Origin: QUBU01 sp014337915
GTDB lineage: Bacteria; Pseudomonadota; Gammaproteobacteria; Steroidobacterales; GCA-2729495
DNA: 64,000 nt
Direction: 5' to 3'
Assembly (NCBI GenBank): GCA_030263395.1
Contig: SZOW01000013.1
Coordinates: 25,572-89,571, forward strand
The position numbers and the translations under genes were made by a program. This document shows positions 44,201 through 52,572 of this stretch, piece by piece. Every line of letters starts with the position of its first letter. Within the stretch, counting starts at the first letter, position 1. Below the pieces are notes generated by a model that was given only the letters and a program-made list of their open reading frames with translations, searched no databases and was not told the origin of the DNA.

Positions 44201-45248
44201 GGAATCCGGCGCTGGCGATCCAGCGCGCAGGCGCCGCCTCGCTGGCTGCACGCCACTGCAGCTCGCCGGTGGTCGGCGGCGAGTCCCGGCCCGCGCGGCG
44301 CAGGCGCAGCCCGGTGACCGCGGCGTCCCAGCCGTCCGCGTGGCGCTGCCAGCGGCCGCTGCCGGTGACGCGCTCGTATGTCGTGGCGGCTGCCGCGACA
44401 CCGACCGCCAGGCCCTCGAGGTCGAGGTCCGCGGCCAGTTGCTCGGGGCGGCCACCGCGCACGGTGATCCGCAACCCGAGGTCACCGACACCAGCGCGCA
44501 GGGCGCCGGCGTCCGTTCCCGCCCAGGTCAGCAGGCCCGGCAGGTTCAGCCCGCGGCCGTCGATCTGAGCCTCCCAGTCCGGCGGCGGTGCCAGCGGCTC
44601 GGGCAGGGGCAATGGCAGGCTGAGGTTCGCGTCGAGTTCGCGGCCGAGCGGCGCCGGCAGCGTCATGGCGATTTTCGCGGCGATGTTCTCCCGGCGTACG
44701 TCCGCCGTGAGGCTGCGCAGGCCCAGCTGGACCTGCTGCGGCCGGCGGCGGCTGTCGACGAAGCTGATCGCGATGTCGCCGAGCGCCAGGTCGAGTTCCG
44801 GCCGCTCGGAGGTCGACGGTGGCAGCAGCTCGGCCAGCCGGCGGCCCTGGACCAGCAGGCTGCCATCGGCCACCCGCTCCACGCGCAGCGTCGAGCCCCG
44901 CACCGCCACGCGCCCGGGCCGGGGCGCAGCGGCACGCAGCGAGCGCCAGAAGCTCAGGCCGATGGAGAACTCCCGCGCGGTCACCACCGGCGCGGCCTCG
45001 CCCGGGCGGGTCAGGCTCACATCGATGAAGGTCAGCTGCGGGCCCGACAGCGGCCAGCTGGCGCTGATGCCGGTGAAGGCGATGTCATAGCCGGTGGCGC
45101 TGCTGGCCCAGGCACGGATGTCGTCCTGGTAGGCGGGCACCATCGGCAGCAGCAGCCGCGCCAGCCCGACCAGCAGGGCGAGCGTGGTGACCAAGCCGGC
45201 CGCCGCCAGGGCCAGCGCGCGCAACCAGCGGCGCGGACGGGCATCCAT
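41292..45248 (-). CDS. yhdP: YhdP-like AsmA-family envelope protein
   Basis: A 1318-aa protein with one N-terminal transmembrane helix (ALALAAAGLVTTLALLVGLARLLLPM). It is followed by a very long periplasmic region of repeated beta strands, typical of the AsmA/TamB/YhdP bridge-like lipid transporters. It contains LQGLLVWRR, LPLRNFPPQVVDWLERAVVAGRVP and a C-terminal LSITALPRRLSLDFRDVFDKGLGYD (the domain shared with AsmA). YhdP is thought to carry phospholipids to the outer membrane. It starts 4 nt after rng. Confidence 0.9.
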   Translation of the reverse strand: MDARPRRWLRALALAAAGLVTTLALLVGLARLLLPMVPAYQDDIRAWASSATGYDIAFTGISASWPLSGPQLTFIDVSLTRPGEAAPVVTAREFSIGLSFWRSLRAAAPRPGRVAVRGSTLRVERVADGSLLVQGRRLAELLPPSTSERPELDLALGDIAISFVDSRRRPQQVQLGLRSLTADVRRENIAAKIAMTLPAPLGRELDANLSLPLPLPEPLAPPPDWEAQIDGRGLNLPGLLTWAGTDAGALRAGVGDLGLRITVRGGRPEQLAADLDLEGLAVGVAAAATTYERVTGSGRWQRHADGWDAAVTGLRLRRAGRDSPPTTGELQWRAASEAAPARWIASAGFLRLDDLFPLLRAALAGTELAQRLPRELGGDLSNVAAEFAVDAGQATRYSLRLGFSRLVAASSSGELAVSGLTGRFAADGDGGRLELDSSEVALTLAHWFRNPLPARSLQGLLVWRRAPEGMRFLSDDIRLKTGAIDISSRLELVFPVDGSSPVLDLKATASATEAPQVLRYLPLRNFPPQVVDWLERAVVAGRVPAAEGIFRGPLREFPFDHGEGQFRVSLQLQDGTLDYAPGWPRVEQLDAEVVFDGVGMSSSRNQARVGNLPVRDFAVAIPDMRQGVLAVAGQQRTDLGDLLAFLRTTPVAGHVGPTLDRATASGPVDSSLRLALPLTDPAAWDLQLLLDARGCQLGLARLPLDLKDVRGRVRLQNTRFYAEGIRAVMLGEPVRIGLAPETAAGGAMRAQLVAVAGATPVPRLMSTFSLPLRAYLDGRLDWRATLRIPVLQDAASAAPLTVALRSDLRGVASTLPAPLAKDAATAWPAEVLLAFPAADTIDVSASLQPPLAAALRLQSTADRWHVERGALHAGPGSVQLPARRGIEVTGQVASLDVGDWLTVGQGDVPAPGNTGSEAAAARGSTDLLFREFALQAAQLSFAGQRLHDVDIRAQRGADAWQVAVRGPAAEGDIVVPFDGRARPMRLDMKKLWLTEEEPGAGGHSDPRSLMGLEARIADAAIGHWRLGQLELVAARIPDGLLLQRLSSRAPSFTLTGDGSWRVTGNDATKQETRFRATLESSGVRDTLVQLGFGSAISGKSGRVSADLAWPGAPAGDFLQRATGSIRLEMKSGQVSELEPGSGRLLGLLSITALPRRLSLDFRDVFDKGLGYDAIEGDFTLGGGSAYTCNVGLSGPAVEIAIVGRTDLVNRDYDQVAVVRPQIATTVLTAGGAVLGGPVGGVTMLLVSQLFRKSLGTLGESYYRVTGDWDKPEVARVQGDDVDAAAFKDCEKEIEAALASPPPAVAPAPAVPPVPTPKR

Positions 45249-45252
45249 GGGA

Positions 45253-46719
45253 CTAGATCAGCACCACGTCGAACTGGTCGGGTGCGTAGCCGGACTCGAC
45301 CTGCAGCCGGATGGGCCGGCCAGTCTGGTCGGAAACCTCGGCGAGGCTGGCGGCTTCCTCGTCGAGCAGCAGCTCGATCACGTCCGAATGGGCGAGCACC
45401 ACCATCTCGCGGATGGCGAACTGCTGGTGCTGGCGCAGGATCTCGCGCAGGATCTCGTAGCAGACCGTCTCCGCGCTCTTGACGAAGCCGCGGCCCGCGC
45501 AGGTGGGGCAGGCCTGGCACATGATGTGCTCGAGGCTCTCGCGGGTGCGCTTGCGCGTCATCTCCACCAGGCCCAGCGGCGAGGCCTGGGTGATCTGCGT
45601 GTGGGCATGGTCCTCGTCGAGCGCGGCGCGCAGCGCGGCGAGCACCTGCTCGCGGTGCTGGGCCTCGAGCATGTCGATGAAGTCGATGATGATGATGCCA
45701 CCGAGGTTGCGTAGCCGCAGTTGCCGCGCGATCGCCACCGCCGCCTCGAGGTTGGTACGGAAGATGGTCTCCTCGAGGTTGCGGTGGCCGACATAGCCGC
45801 CGGTGTTGACGTCCACCGTGGTCATGGCCTCGGTCTGGTCGATGACCACGTAGCCACCGGACTTCAGCGGCACGCGCCGGTCCAGCGCCTTCTGGATCTC
45901 GTCCTCGACACCGTAGAGGTCGAAGATCGGCCGCCCGTCGGCATAGTGCTCGATCAGCGGCGCCAGGCCCGGCATGAAGGTGTCGGCAAAGGCGCGCAGG
46001 CGTGCATAGGACTCGGTACAGTCGACGCGCACGCGCTCGATGTCGGTGGTGACGATGTCGCGCGCCACCCGCACCGCCAGCGGCAGGTCCTCGTGCACCA
46101 GCTGGCCGGCCGGCAGGCTGCGGGCGTTGGCGCAGATCATGTCCCAGAGCTTGAGCAGGAAGTCCATGTCGGCCTGCAGCGCTTCCGGGTTCGCGCCCTC
46201 GGCAGCGGTGCGCACGATGAAACCGCAGGCACGACCCGGGTCGGCGAGGCTGCCCAGCACGGACTTCAGGCGCTCGCGTTCCGCCTCGGCGGAGATCCGC
46301 GACGAGATGCCGATGCCCGAGCCCCTGGGCAGCAGCACCAGGTAGCGTGACGGCACGGTAATGAACGTGGTCAGGCGCGCGCCCTTGGTGCCGATGGGAT
46401 CCTTCAGCACCTGCACCAGGATGTCGTCACCCTCGCGCAGCAGGTCGCGGATGTCGGTGGCGCGCCCGTCGGGCGCCGCCGGATGGCCGGGCGGCGGAGC
46501 GATATCCGAGGTGTGCAGGAAGGCGGTGCGCTCCAGGCCGACCTCGATGAACGCCGCCTGCATGCCGGGCAGCACCCGCGATACCCTGCCCTTGTAGATG
46601 TTGCCGAGCAGGCCGCGGCGCGAGGCGCGCTCGATCAGCACTTCCTGCAGCACGCCGTTGGCCACCACGGCTGCACGGGCTTCGCGGGCCGTGACGTTGA
46701 TGAGGATTTCCGCCTTCAT
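45253..46719 (-). CDS. rng: Ribonuclease G
   Basis: A 488-aa endoribonuclease of the RNase E/G family. It has NVTAREARAAVV at the start, an S1 domain near residues 35-125 (NIYKGRVSRVLPGMQAAFIEVG) and the TMTTVDVNTGG catalytic Asp. IIIIDFIDM holds the second Asp, and the zinc-link CQACPTCAGRG lies near residue 400. It matures the 5' end of 16S rRNA and degrades mRNA. The length without a long C-terminal scaffold shows RNase G rather than E. The ATG overlaps the maf stop by 4 nt. Confidence 0.95.
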   Translation of the reverse strand: MKAEILINVTAREARAAVVANGVLQEVLIERASRRGLLGNIYKGRVSRVLPGMQAAFIEVGLERTAFLHTSDIAPPPGHPAAPDGRATDIRDLLREGDDILVQVLKDPIGTKGARLTTFITVPSRYLVLLPRGSGIGISSRISAEAERERLKSVLGSLADPGRACGFIVRTAAEGANPEALQADMDFLLKLWDMICANARSLPAGQLVHEDLPLAVRVARDIVTTDIERVRVDCTESYARLRAFADTFMPGLAPLIEHYADGRPIFDLYGVEDEIQKALDRRVPLKSGGYVVIDQTEAMTTVDVNTGGYVGHRNLEETIFRTNLEAAVAIARQLRLRNLGGIIIIDFIDMLEAQHREQVLAALRAALDEDHAHTQITQASPLGLVEMTRKRTRESLEHIMCQACPTCAGRGFVKSAETVCYEILREILRQHQQFAIREMVVLAHSDVIELLLDEEAASLAEVSDQTGRPIRLQVESGYAPDQFDVVLI

Positions 46720-47312
46720 GCCAGCACCCGCAGGCCATGTGCGGCGAGCAGCTGCGCGGTCTCGAACAGCGGCAGGCCCATGACGCCGGAGTAGCTGCCG
46801 CGCAGTTCGCGGATGAAGACCGCGGCACGGCCCTGGATCGCATAGCCCCCGGCCTTGTCGGCGGGTTCGCCACTGCGCCAGTAGGCATCGATCTCTTCCG
46901 GCGCCAGCGGCCGGAACCGGACCTGGCTGCGGCTGACGGCAGCGGTTTCACCGGCCGCCGACACCACCGCCACGGCGGTCAGCACCTCGTGCACCGCCCC
47001 CGACAGCCGCCCGAGCATGCGCCGGCAGTCGTCCAGGCCGGCGGGCTTGCCGAGGAGTTCGCTGCCGGCAACCACCACCGTATCGGCCGCCACCACCGGC
47101 CGCGGTGCGGGCGTCCGCACCCGCTCCCAGACCCGCCGTGCCTTGGCGCCCGCCAGGCGCAGGGCGTAGGCCTCGACGCCCTCGCCCGGCAACTGGCTCT
47201 CGTCGATGTCGGCCGGCATCACCAGGCAGTCGATGCCAATCTGCGCCAGCAGCTCGCGCCGCCGCGGCGATGCCGAGGCGAGGTAGACCATTGGCTCACT
47301 GTCCTGCGCCAT
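46716..47312 (-). CDS. maf: Maf-like nucleoside triphosphate pyrophosphatase
   Basis: A 198-aa house-cleaning NTPase. It has YLASASPRRRELLAQIG near residue 9, VVAADTVVV with the metal-binding Asp, KPAGLDDCRRML and GGYAIQGRAAVFI. GSYSGVMGLPLFETAQLL follows near the end. The GLPLFET form places it with the dTTP/UTP pyrophosphatase (YhdE) branch. It sits 2 nt after rlmH and overlaps rng. Confidence 0.93.
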   Translation of the reverse strand: MAQDSEPMVYLASASPRRRELLAQIGIDCLVMPADIDESQLPGEGVEAYALRLAGAKARRVWERVRTPAPRPVVAADTVVVAGSELLGKPAGLDDCRRMLGRLSGAVHEVLTAVAVVSAAGETAAVSRSQVRFRPLAPEEIDAYWRSGEPADKAGGYAIQGRAAVFIRELRGSYSGVMGLPLFETAQLLAAHGLRVLA

Positions 47313-47314
47313 GG

Positions 47315-47779
47315 TCAGGCCCGGTGGTAGGGATGGCCCTGGAGGATGGTCCAGGCCCGGTAGAGCTGCTCGGCGAGCAGCACCCGCACCACGGCATGGG
47401 GGAAGGTCAGGCGCGACAGGGACCAGATCCGGTCGGCCCGCTCGCGGCAGGCCGCGGACAGGCCGTCGGGGCCGCCGACCAGGATGGCGACCCGTGGCTG
47501 CTGCTCCAGCCAGTTGCGCAGCTGCCCGGCCAGTTCCGCCGAACTCCACTGCTGGCCACGCTCGTCGAGCGCCAGCGTCAGCGCCCCGGGACGCACGTGG
47601 CGCAACAGGCGCTCACCCTCTTCCTCGACCGCGGCGGAGGCGCCTGCCGCACGACGCCCCAGCGGCACCTCCTCGAGTTCCAGCCCGAGGTGGCGTGGCA
47701 GGCGCGCTTTGTAGGTGTCAAAGGCGTCGTAGACCCAGGACTCCAGCCGCGTGCCGACGGCTGCGACGGTGATTTGCAT
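47315..47779 (-). CDS. rlmH: 23S rRNA pseudouridine-1915 N3-methyltransferase RlmH
   Basis: A 154-aa SPOUT methyltransferase of normal length. It has ITVAAVGTRLESWV at the start, LDERGQQWSSAELA, and VAILVGGPDGLSAACR (SAM-binding knot). The near-invariant end LTFPHAVVRVLLAEQLYRAWTILQGHPYHR follows. Its place after rsfS and nadD is conserved. Confidence 0.96.
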   Translation of the reverse strand: MQITVAAVGTRLESWVYDAFDTYKARLPRHLGLELEEVPLGRRAAGASAAVEEEGERLLRHVRPGALTLALDERGQQWSSAELAGQLRNWLEQQPRVAILVGGPDGLSAACRERADRIWSLSRLTFPHAVVRVLLAEQLYRAWTILQGHPYHRA

Positions 47780-47889
47780 GGAATGAACCCGGAAGCTTCA
47801 TATGGGTGCCAGCATACCGGGGGACGGGCGCGCCGGCATCTGGGCGGTGGCGGGCACCGCCGGCAGCCTGCCGGGACGGGAGCAGGGCC

Positions 47890-48237
47890 TCAGACGGCTG
47901 CTTCGGCCGGCGGAGCCTGCATCTCCCAGAGGTTCTCCAGCTTGTAGAGGTCGCGAACCCTGCCGAGCATCACGTGGACGATCACGTCCTGCAGGTCCAC
48001 CAGCACCCACTCGCCGCCTTCCTCGCCTTCCAGGCCGAGGGGTTTGCAGCCGGCCTGCGTGGCCCGCTCGGCCACGCGGTCGGCGATGGATCGAACGTGG
48101 CGGTCCGAGGTGCCGGTCGCGATGATCATGTAGTCCGCCACGGTGGTCAGCTTGCGCACATCGATGACGCGCACGTCGCGTGCCTTCCCGTCATCCAGCG
48201 CAGCCTTAGCCAGTGATGCCAGTTTCTTGCTTTGCAC
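47890..48237 (-). CDS. rsfS: Ribosomal silencing factor RsfS
   Basis: A 115-aa protein with the family features: DVRVIDVRKLTTVADYMIIATGTSDRHVRSIAD, LEGEEGGEWVLVDLQDVIVHVM, and YKLENLW near the end. It binds L14 and blocks subunit joining. The GTG at 48237 has a very good AAGGAGG site 9 nt upstream and matches the family start. This start lies 32 nt inside the end of nadD. A 110-nt gap follows to rlmH. Confidence 0.95.
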   Translation of the reverse strand: MQSKKLASLAKAALDDGKARDVRVIDVRKLTTVADYMIIATGTSDRHVRSIADRVAERATQAGCKPLGLEGEEGGEWVLVDLQDVIVHVMLGRVRDLYKLENLWEMQAPPAEAAV

Positions 48238-48931
48238 TCCGTTGCGCCTCCTTGGAACCGGCTGCAGGGCCGGCAATCGACGGATAACACCGGCTGGCCA
48301 TGAGCAGCTCGCGCACGGCCTCCGGCACCAGGAATCGGGGATCGCCGCCGCCCGCCAGCAGCGCGCGGATCGCGGACGCGGAAATATCGAGTGGCGTCAC
48401 CGGCTGCTGCCACAGCAGGCCGGCACTGCTGCGGGCCAGTGCCGCGGCATCGGGGCTGCGGCGGCCGGCCAGCAGCCCCGCCAGCACGGCGTCCGGCTCC
48501 AGCCGCGTGCCGGGGCGCTCGACCACCACCAGGTGCGCCAGCCCCGGCAGTTCGCGCCAGCGATGCCAGCCGGGCAGGCCGAGGAAGGCATCGGCGCCGA
48601 GCACCAGGCACAGTGGCCGGGTGCCGACCTCGGCACGCAGTTCGGCCAGCGTGTCGACCGTGTAGGACGGCCCGCCGCGGCGCAGTTCGCGGTCATCGAC
48701 CACCAGCCGCGGCTCGCCCGCAACCGCCCGCCGCAGCATTTCCAGGCGCAGCTCCGCCGGGGCGCGCGGCTGCGGACGGTGGGGCGGGACATGCGCGGGT
48801 ATCAGCCGCAGCTGCTCCAGGCCGCAGCCCTCGAGGACCTCCAGCGCCGTGCGCAGGTGGCCATGGTGCACCGGATCGAAGGTGCCGCCGAAGACGCCGA
48901 TGGGGCCGCCCTGGCTGAGCGCGGCGCTCAT
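48206..48931 (-). CDS. nadD: Nicotinate-nucleotide adenylyltransferase
   Basis: A 241-aa nucleotidyltransferase. It has IGVFGGTFDPVHHGHLRTA (the GxFxPxHxGH motif), GGPSYTVDTLAELR, VLGADAFLGLPGWHRW and the ISASAIRALL signature near residue 200. It adenylates nicotinic acid mononucleotide in NAD synthesis. The ATG overlaps the holA stop by 4 nt, and the last 32 nt overlap rsfS. Confidence 0.95.
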   Translation of the reverse strand: MSAALSQGGPIGVFGGTFDPVHHGHLRTALEVLEGCGLEQLRLIPAHVPPHRPQPRAPAELRLEMLRRAVAGEPRLVVDDRELRRGGPSYTVDTLAELRAEVGTRPLCLVLGADAFLGLPGWHRWRELPGLAHLVVVERPGTRLEPDAVLAGLLAGRRSPDAAALARSSAGLLWQQPVTPLDISASAIRALLAGGGDPRFLVPEAVRELLMASRCYPSIAGPAAGSKEAQRSAKQETGITG

Positions 48932-50013
48932 GCGGTCTCCGCCAGCGGCAATGGCGCACCACAGAGCGCCATGGTGACTTCCAGCAGCGCAGTCCAGGCG
49001 TTGCCCGGGCGGGCACCCTTGAGTACCTGGTCGGCACGGGCGGCGCTGCCGAGCAGCCGGCCGGCATCGCTGCCGCGATGGCGGGCCGCCGCCTGACTGA
49101 AGGCCCCGCTGCGGCTGCGCCAGATGCCGGCGTCCTGCAGCGCCTGGTCGACGCTGCGCCCCTGCCTGATCCGCACCAGTACATCGGCCAGCTGCAGGAT
49201 GTCGCGGACCAGCGCCCACAGCACCAGTACCTCGGGCTCGCCCTCGCGCCGCAAGCCGGCAAGCACGCGCGCCGCCCGGGCGGCGTCCCCGGCCAGCGCG
49301 GCCTCGCTCAGCTGGAAGACGTCGAAGCGGGCGCCGTCGGCGACCGACTCCCGGACCACCGCGGGCGTGACCGGCCCGGCAGCCGCCAGCAGCGTGAGCT
49401 TGTCGATCTCCTGCTTCGCGGCCAGCAGGTTGCCTTCCACCAGCGATGCCAGCAGGTCCAGCGCCGCCTCGTCGGCCTCGAGCCCGGCAGCGCGCAGGCG
49501 CTGGCGCAGCCAGGCCGGCAGCTGCTCACGCCGCGGCGGGCGCAGTTCCACCCACACCGCGGCCTCGGCCAGGGCGGTCGCCCATTTCGAGCGGCTGGTG
49601 GCAGCATCCAGGCCGGGCAGCAGCAGCACGAAGACATTGCCGGTATCACCCGCAGCGGCCAGCGCGGTCAGGAACCGGGCACCAGCATCGCCGGGCTTGC
49701 CGCCGGGCAGCCGCAGTTCCACCAGCCGGCGGCTGGAGAACAGCGACAGGTTCTTCATGCCGGCGCCGAGCGCCTCCCAGTCGAAGCCCCGCTCGGCCAT
49801 GTGGCTCTCGCGCTCGTCGCAACCGGCGGCGCGTGCCTGCTGGCGAATGGTCGCGAGCGCCTCGTCGACCAGCAGGGGCTCGTCGCAGGACAGCACGTAG
49901 AGTGGTGCCACGCCCCGGGCGAGCTGCGCGGCGAGCCTGTCGGCGGGGATCCTCACCTCGCGGGGTGGTCCGTCGGGACTGCGCGGCCGGGTCCTGCCGG
50001 CCGCGGCAGCCAT
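48928..50013 (-). CDS. holA: DNA polymerase III delta subunit
   Basis: A 361-aa clamp-loader subunit. It has LYVLSCDEPLLVDEALATIR near residue 40, ERGFDWEALG, NLSLFSSRRLVELRLP, LASLVEGNLLAAKQEIDKL. ALVRDILQLADVL follows in the C-terminal domain. Delta opens the beta clamp. It is followed by nadD in the conserved order but is separated from lptE by five genes. Confidence 0.93.
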   Translation of the reverse strand: MAAAAGRTRPRSPDGPPREVRIPADRLAAQLARGVAPLYVLSCDEPLLVDEALATIRQQARAAGCDERESHMAERGFDWEALGAGMKNLSLFSSRRLVELRLPGGKPGDAGARFLTALAAAGDTGNVFVLLLPGLDAATSRSKWATALAEAAVWVELRPPRREQLPAWLRQRLRAAGLEADEAALDLLASLVEGNLLAAKQEIDKLTLLAAAGPVTPAVVRESVADGARFDVFQLSEAALAGDAARAARVLAGLRREGEPEVLVLWALVRDILQLADVLVRIRQGRSVDQALQDAGIWRSRSGAFSQAAARHRGSDAGRLLGSAARADQVLKGARPGNAWTALLEVTMALCGAPLPLAETA

Positions 50014-50029
50014 GCCGGTGCGGGCGGCC

Positions 50030-50287
50030 TCACGTGGCCAGTTGCCGGAGGTCGATGCACTCGTGGTCCAGCAGGATGGGTATGCCGTCGCGCACCGGAT
50101 AGGCGAAGTGGCCGTTGTTCGTCACCAGCGCCTCGGCGAGGCTTTCGGACAGGACCTGCTCGCCCTGGTTGCGGATGCCGCCACCGGCGATGGCGGCGTT
50201 CAGCCGGGACAGGCGCTCGGCTGCGAGCAACTCCAGGGGCAGGTGGGTTGCCGGGCAGCAGATGATGTCGAGGAGTCGCTTGTCCAT
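50030..50287 (-). CDS. Trm112-family small protein (YcaR-like)
   Basis: An 85-aa protein. MDKRLLDIICCPATHLPL at the start and YPVRDGIPILLDHE near the end frame the Trm112 fold. The usual bacterial length is about 60 aa; here an extra middle piece (about residues 25-55, with AAIAGGGIRNQGEQVLSESL) lengthens the protein. Only a CC pair is present near residue 9, so a four-Cys zinc site is incomplete. The ATG at 50287 fits the family start better than the one at 50317. It lies between yidD and holA. Confidence 0.75.
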   Translation of the reverse strand: MDKRLLDIICCPATHLPLELLAAERLSRLNAAIAGGGIRNQGEQVLSESLAEALVTNNGHFAYPVRDGIPILLDHECIDLRQLAT

Positions 50288-50344
50288 TTCCGCGGGCCCG
50301 GCGTCGGCGAAAACCATTCCGCGCCGCCTGCCCGATGCGCGGGA

Positions 50345-50650
50345 CTATAGCACAGGGCCATCCTGGTTCCGGCCGGCGCCACGCCACCAGCGGAACTGCT
50401 CCGGCAACGGATCGTGGCCGCCGGCGCAGAACGGCTGGCAGCGCAGGATGCGTCGCAGGGCGAGCCAGCCGCCGCGGAGCAGGCCGAAGCGCTCGATGGC
50501 CTCGCGGGCATAGGCGGAACAGGTCGGCAGGAAACGGCAACGCGCACCGAGCAGTGGCGAGAGCCAGCGCTGGTAGGCAGTGATCGCACCGAGTGCGAGG
50601 CGCGCAGCCGCATGGGGGCGCCGTGCGCCCTGCGGCGGCGTTGCGGTCAC
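50345..50650 (-). CDS. yidD: Membrane protein insertion efficiency factor YidD
   Basis: A 101-aa protein with the YidD core: ALGAITAYQRWLSPLLGARCRFLPTCSAYAREAI, and ALRRILRCQPFCAGGHDPLP. The three conserved Cys are present. It aids YidC-dependent insertion. It is not next to rpmH-rnpA-yidC, its usual place. It starts at GTG overlapping the sufE stop (GTGA). Confidence 0.92.
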   Translation of the reverse strand: MTATPPQGARRPHAAARLALGAITAYQRWLSPLLGARCRFLPTCSAYAREAIERFGLLRGGWLALRRILRCQPFCAGGHDPLPEQFRWWRGAGRNQDGPVL

Positions 50651-51060
50651 GCCATCTCCGCGGCCGCGCCCGTGATGGCCTTGAGCATGGCGCGCAGCCC
50701 GTTGCTGCGGGTCGGCGACAGGTGGGCATCGAGGCCGATGGCCTTGATGAAGTCAGGGCGGCTGGCGGCGATCTCGGCGGCGAGCCTGCCGTTGTAGACG
50801 CGCATCAGCACCGCGATCAGCCCGGAGACGATGGCCGAATCGCTGATGGCCTGGAAGTCCAGGCGCTCGCCCCGCGGTGTCGTCGCCAGCCAGACCTGCG
50901 ACTGGCAGCCATGGATGCGGCGCTCCTCGGTGCGCAGTTCTTCCGGGAACGGCGGCAGGCCGCGGCCCATGTCGATCAGGTACTGGTAGCGGTCCATCCA
51001 GTTGTCGAACGCCTGGAATTCCCCGATCAGCTCCTGCTCGGCCTGTTCGATCTCGTTCAT
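50647..51060 (-). CDS. sufE: SufE-like cysteine desulfuration protein
   Basis: A 137-aa SufE/CsdE-type sulfur acceptor. It has DRYQYLIDMGRGLPP near residue 23 and RRIHGCQSQVWL with the sulfur-accepting Cys52. DSAIVSGLIAVLMRVYNG and LSPTRSNGLRAMLKAI follow near the C terminus. No sufS or csdA is in the window, so the partner desulfurase is elsewhere. It starts 24 nt after cysS, whose tRNA synthetase uses the same amino acid. Confidence 0.92.
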   Translation of the reverse strand: MNEIEQAEQELIGEFQAFDNWMDRYQYLIDMGRGLPPFPEELRTEERRIHGCQSQVWLATTPRGERLDFQAISDSAIVSGLIAVLMRVYNGRLAAEIAASRPDFIKAIGLDAHLSPTRSNGLRAMLKAITGAAAEMA

Positions 51061-51084
51061 TGCCGGGTCTTCCGCTGCAGCCGG

Positions 51085-52464
51085 TCAGCCGGAACGCCGC
51101 CAGCGCGTGCCGTCCGGGCCGTCTTCGATGCTGATGCCGGCCGCGGCGAGCTCGCCGCGGATGCGGTCCGCAGCCGCGAAGTCACGGCGCGCACGCGCTT
51201 CGCGCCTGGCGGCGAGCAGCCGCTCAACATCGGCGTTGCTGAGCGCGGTCGCGCCGGCACCGGTAAACCAGGCCTCGGGATGCGCACCGAGCAGGCCGAG
51301 GACCTCGCCGCTGGCGCGCAGGCGCGCCGCCAGCTGGCATCGCGCGGCCGCGTCCTCGCTGCGGTTCGCGTCGCGCGCCAGGTCGAACAGCGCCGCCAGC
51401 GCCCGCGGCGTGTTGAGGTCGTCCTCCAGTGCCGCCATGAACGTGGCATCGGGTTCCGCCTGCGGCCAGTCGTCTTCCCAGCCCGCCACGTCACGCAGGG
51501 TGCCGTAGAGGCGGTCGAGGTTGCGCCGCGCCTGGGCCAGCAGCTCACCGCTCCAGTCGAGCGGCTGGCGGTAGTGGGCCGCGAGCAGTGCCAGCCGCAC
51601 CGCCTCGCCGGGCGCCTGCTCCAGCAGCTCGCGCACCAGCAGCACGTTGCCCAGGGACTTCGACATCTTCGTGTGATCCACGTTAAGGAAGCCGTTGTGC
51701 ATCCAGTAGCGGCTGAAGGTCGCACCCTGGTGCGCGCAGCTGCTCTGCGCCAGCTCGTTCTCGTGGTGCGGGAAGATCAGATCGTTGCCGCCGCCATGGA
51801 TGTCGATGGTCTCGCCGAGGTGGCGCGCCGCCATGGCCGAGCATTCGATGTGCCAGCCCGGCCGGCCGCGTCCCCAGGGGCTGTCCCAGCCGGGCTGTTC
51901 GGGCGTAGAGGGCTTCCAGAGGACGAAGTCGCCGGCGTCTTCCTTGTAGGGTGCCACTTCCACGCGGGCACCGGCGAGCAGTTCGCGCTGGCCGCGGCGC
52001 GAAAGCTGGCCATAGCCCGGGAAGGACTTCACGCGGAACAGCACATGGCCCTCGGCCGCGTAGGCGTGGCCGGCGCCGATCAAGGTGCCGATCATGGTCA
52101 GCATGTCGCCGATGTGGGCGGTGGCGGTCGGCTCCACGTCCGGGGGCAGCACGCCGAGGGCGGCCATGTCCTGGTGGTAGGCGTCGGTGTAGCGGGCGGC
52201 GATGTCGCCGATGCCACAGCTGGCGGCGATCGCGGCCGCGTTGATCTTGTCGTCGACGTCGGTGATGTTGCGCGCGTACACCAGTCGGAAACGGCGGCGC
52301 AGCAACCGTGCCAGCACGTCGAAGACCACGGCCGGGCGGGCATTGCCGATATGCGGGAAGCTGTAGACCGTCGGCCCGCAGACGTACATCGTGACCCGCT
52401 CCGGGTTGCCCGGGACAAAGGCTTCCTTGCTTCGGCTCAGCGTGTTGTAGACGGTGAGGGCCAT
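51085..52464 (-). CDS. cysS: Cysteinyl-tRNA synthetase
   Basis: A 459-aa class I synthetase. It has YVCGPTVYSFPHIGNAR (Zn Cys and HIGH), ARNITDVDDKI, and WHIECSAMAARHLG (Zn Cys). GGGNDLIFPHHENELAQS precedes KMSKSLGN near residue 265, and AALEDDLNTPRALA follows. All catalytic and zinc residues are present. It is divergent from hisI across a shared 11-bp -10 region at 52502-52512. Confidence 0.96.
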   Translation of the reverse strand: MALTVYNTLSRSKEAFVPGNPERVTMYVCGPTVYSFPHIGNARPAVVFDVLARLLRRRFRLVYARNITDVDDKINAAAIAASCGIGDIAARYTDAYHQDMAALGVLPPDVEPTATAHIGDMLTMIGTLIGAGHAYAAEGHVLFRVKSFPGYGQLSRRGQRELLAGARVEVAPYKEDAGDFVLWKPSTPEQPGWDSPWGRGRPGWHIECSAMAARHLGETIDIHGGGNDLIFPHHENELAQSSCAHQGATFSRYWMHNGFLNVDHTKMSKSLGNVLLVRELLEQAPGEAVRLALLAAHYRQPLDWSGELLAQARRNLDRLYGTLRDVAGWEDDWPQAEPDATFMAALEDDLNTPRALAALFDLARDANRSEDAAARCQLAARLRASGEVLGLLGAHPEAWFTGAGATALSNADVERLLAARREARARRDFAAADRIRGELAAAGISIEDGPDGTRWRRSG

Positions 52465-52501
52465 GGTGGCGGTTCGGCCTGCGGGACTGCGGAAATGGCC
52501 C

Positions 52502-52512
52502 GCTATAATAGC
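52502..52512. promoter_or_regulatory. Overlapping divergent -10 boxes of hisI and cysS
   Basis: GCTATAATAGC is almost a perfect palindrome. It gives TATAAT on the plus strand (52504-52509, toward hisI) and TATTAT on the minus strand (toward cysS). Neither -35 is good. The two promoters would compete for polymerase. Confidence 0.55.
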
Positions 52513-52572
52513 AGCCGCCCCCCGGGGGCCGCCGGCCCGGCGGTCGCCGCGGGCATAAGACACGAGAGCCGC

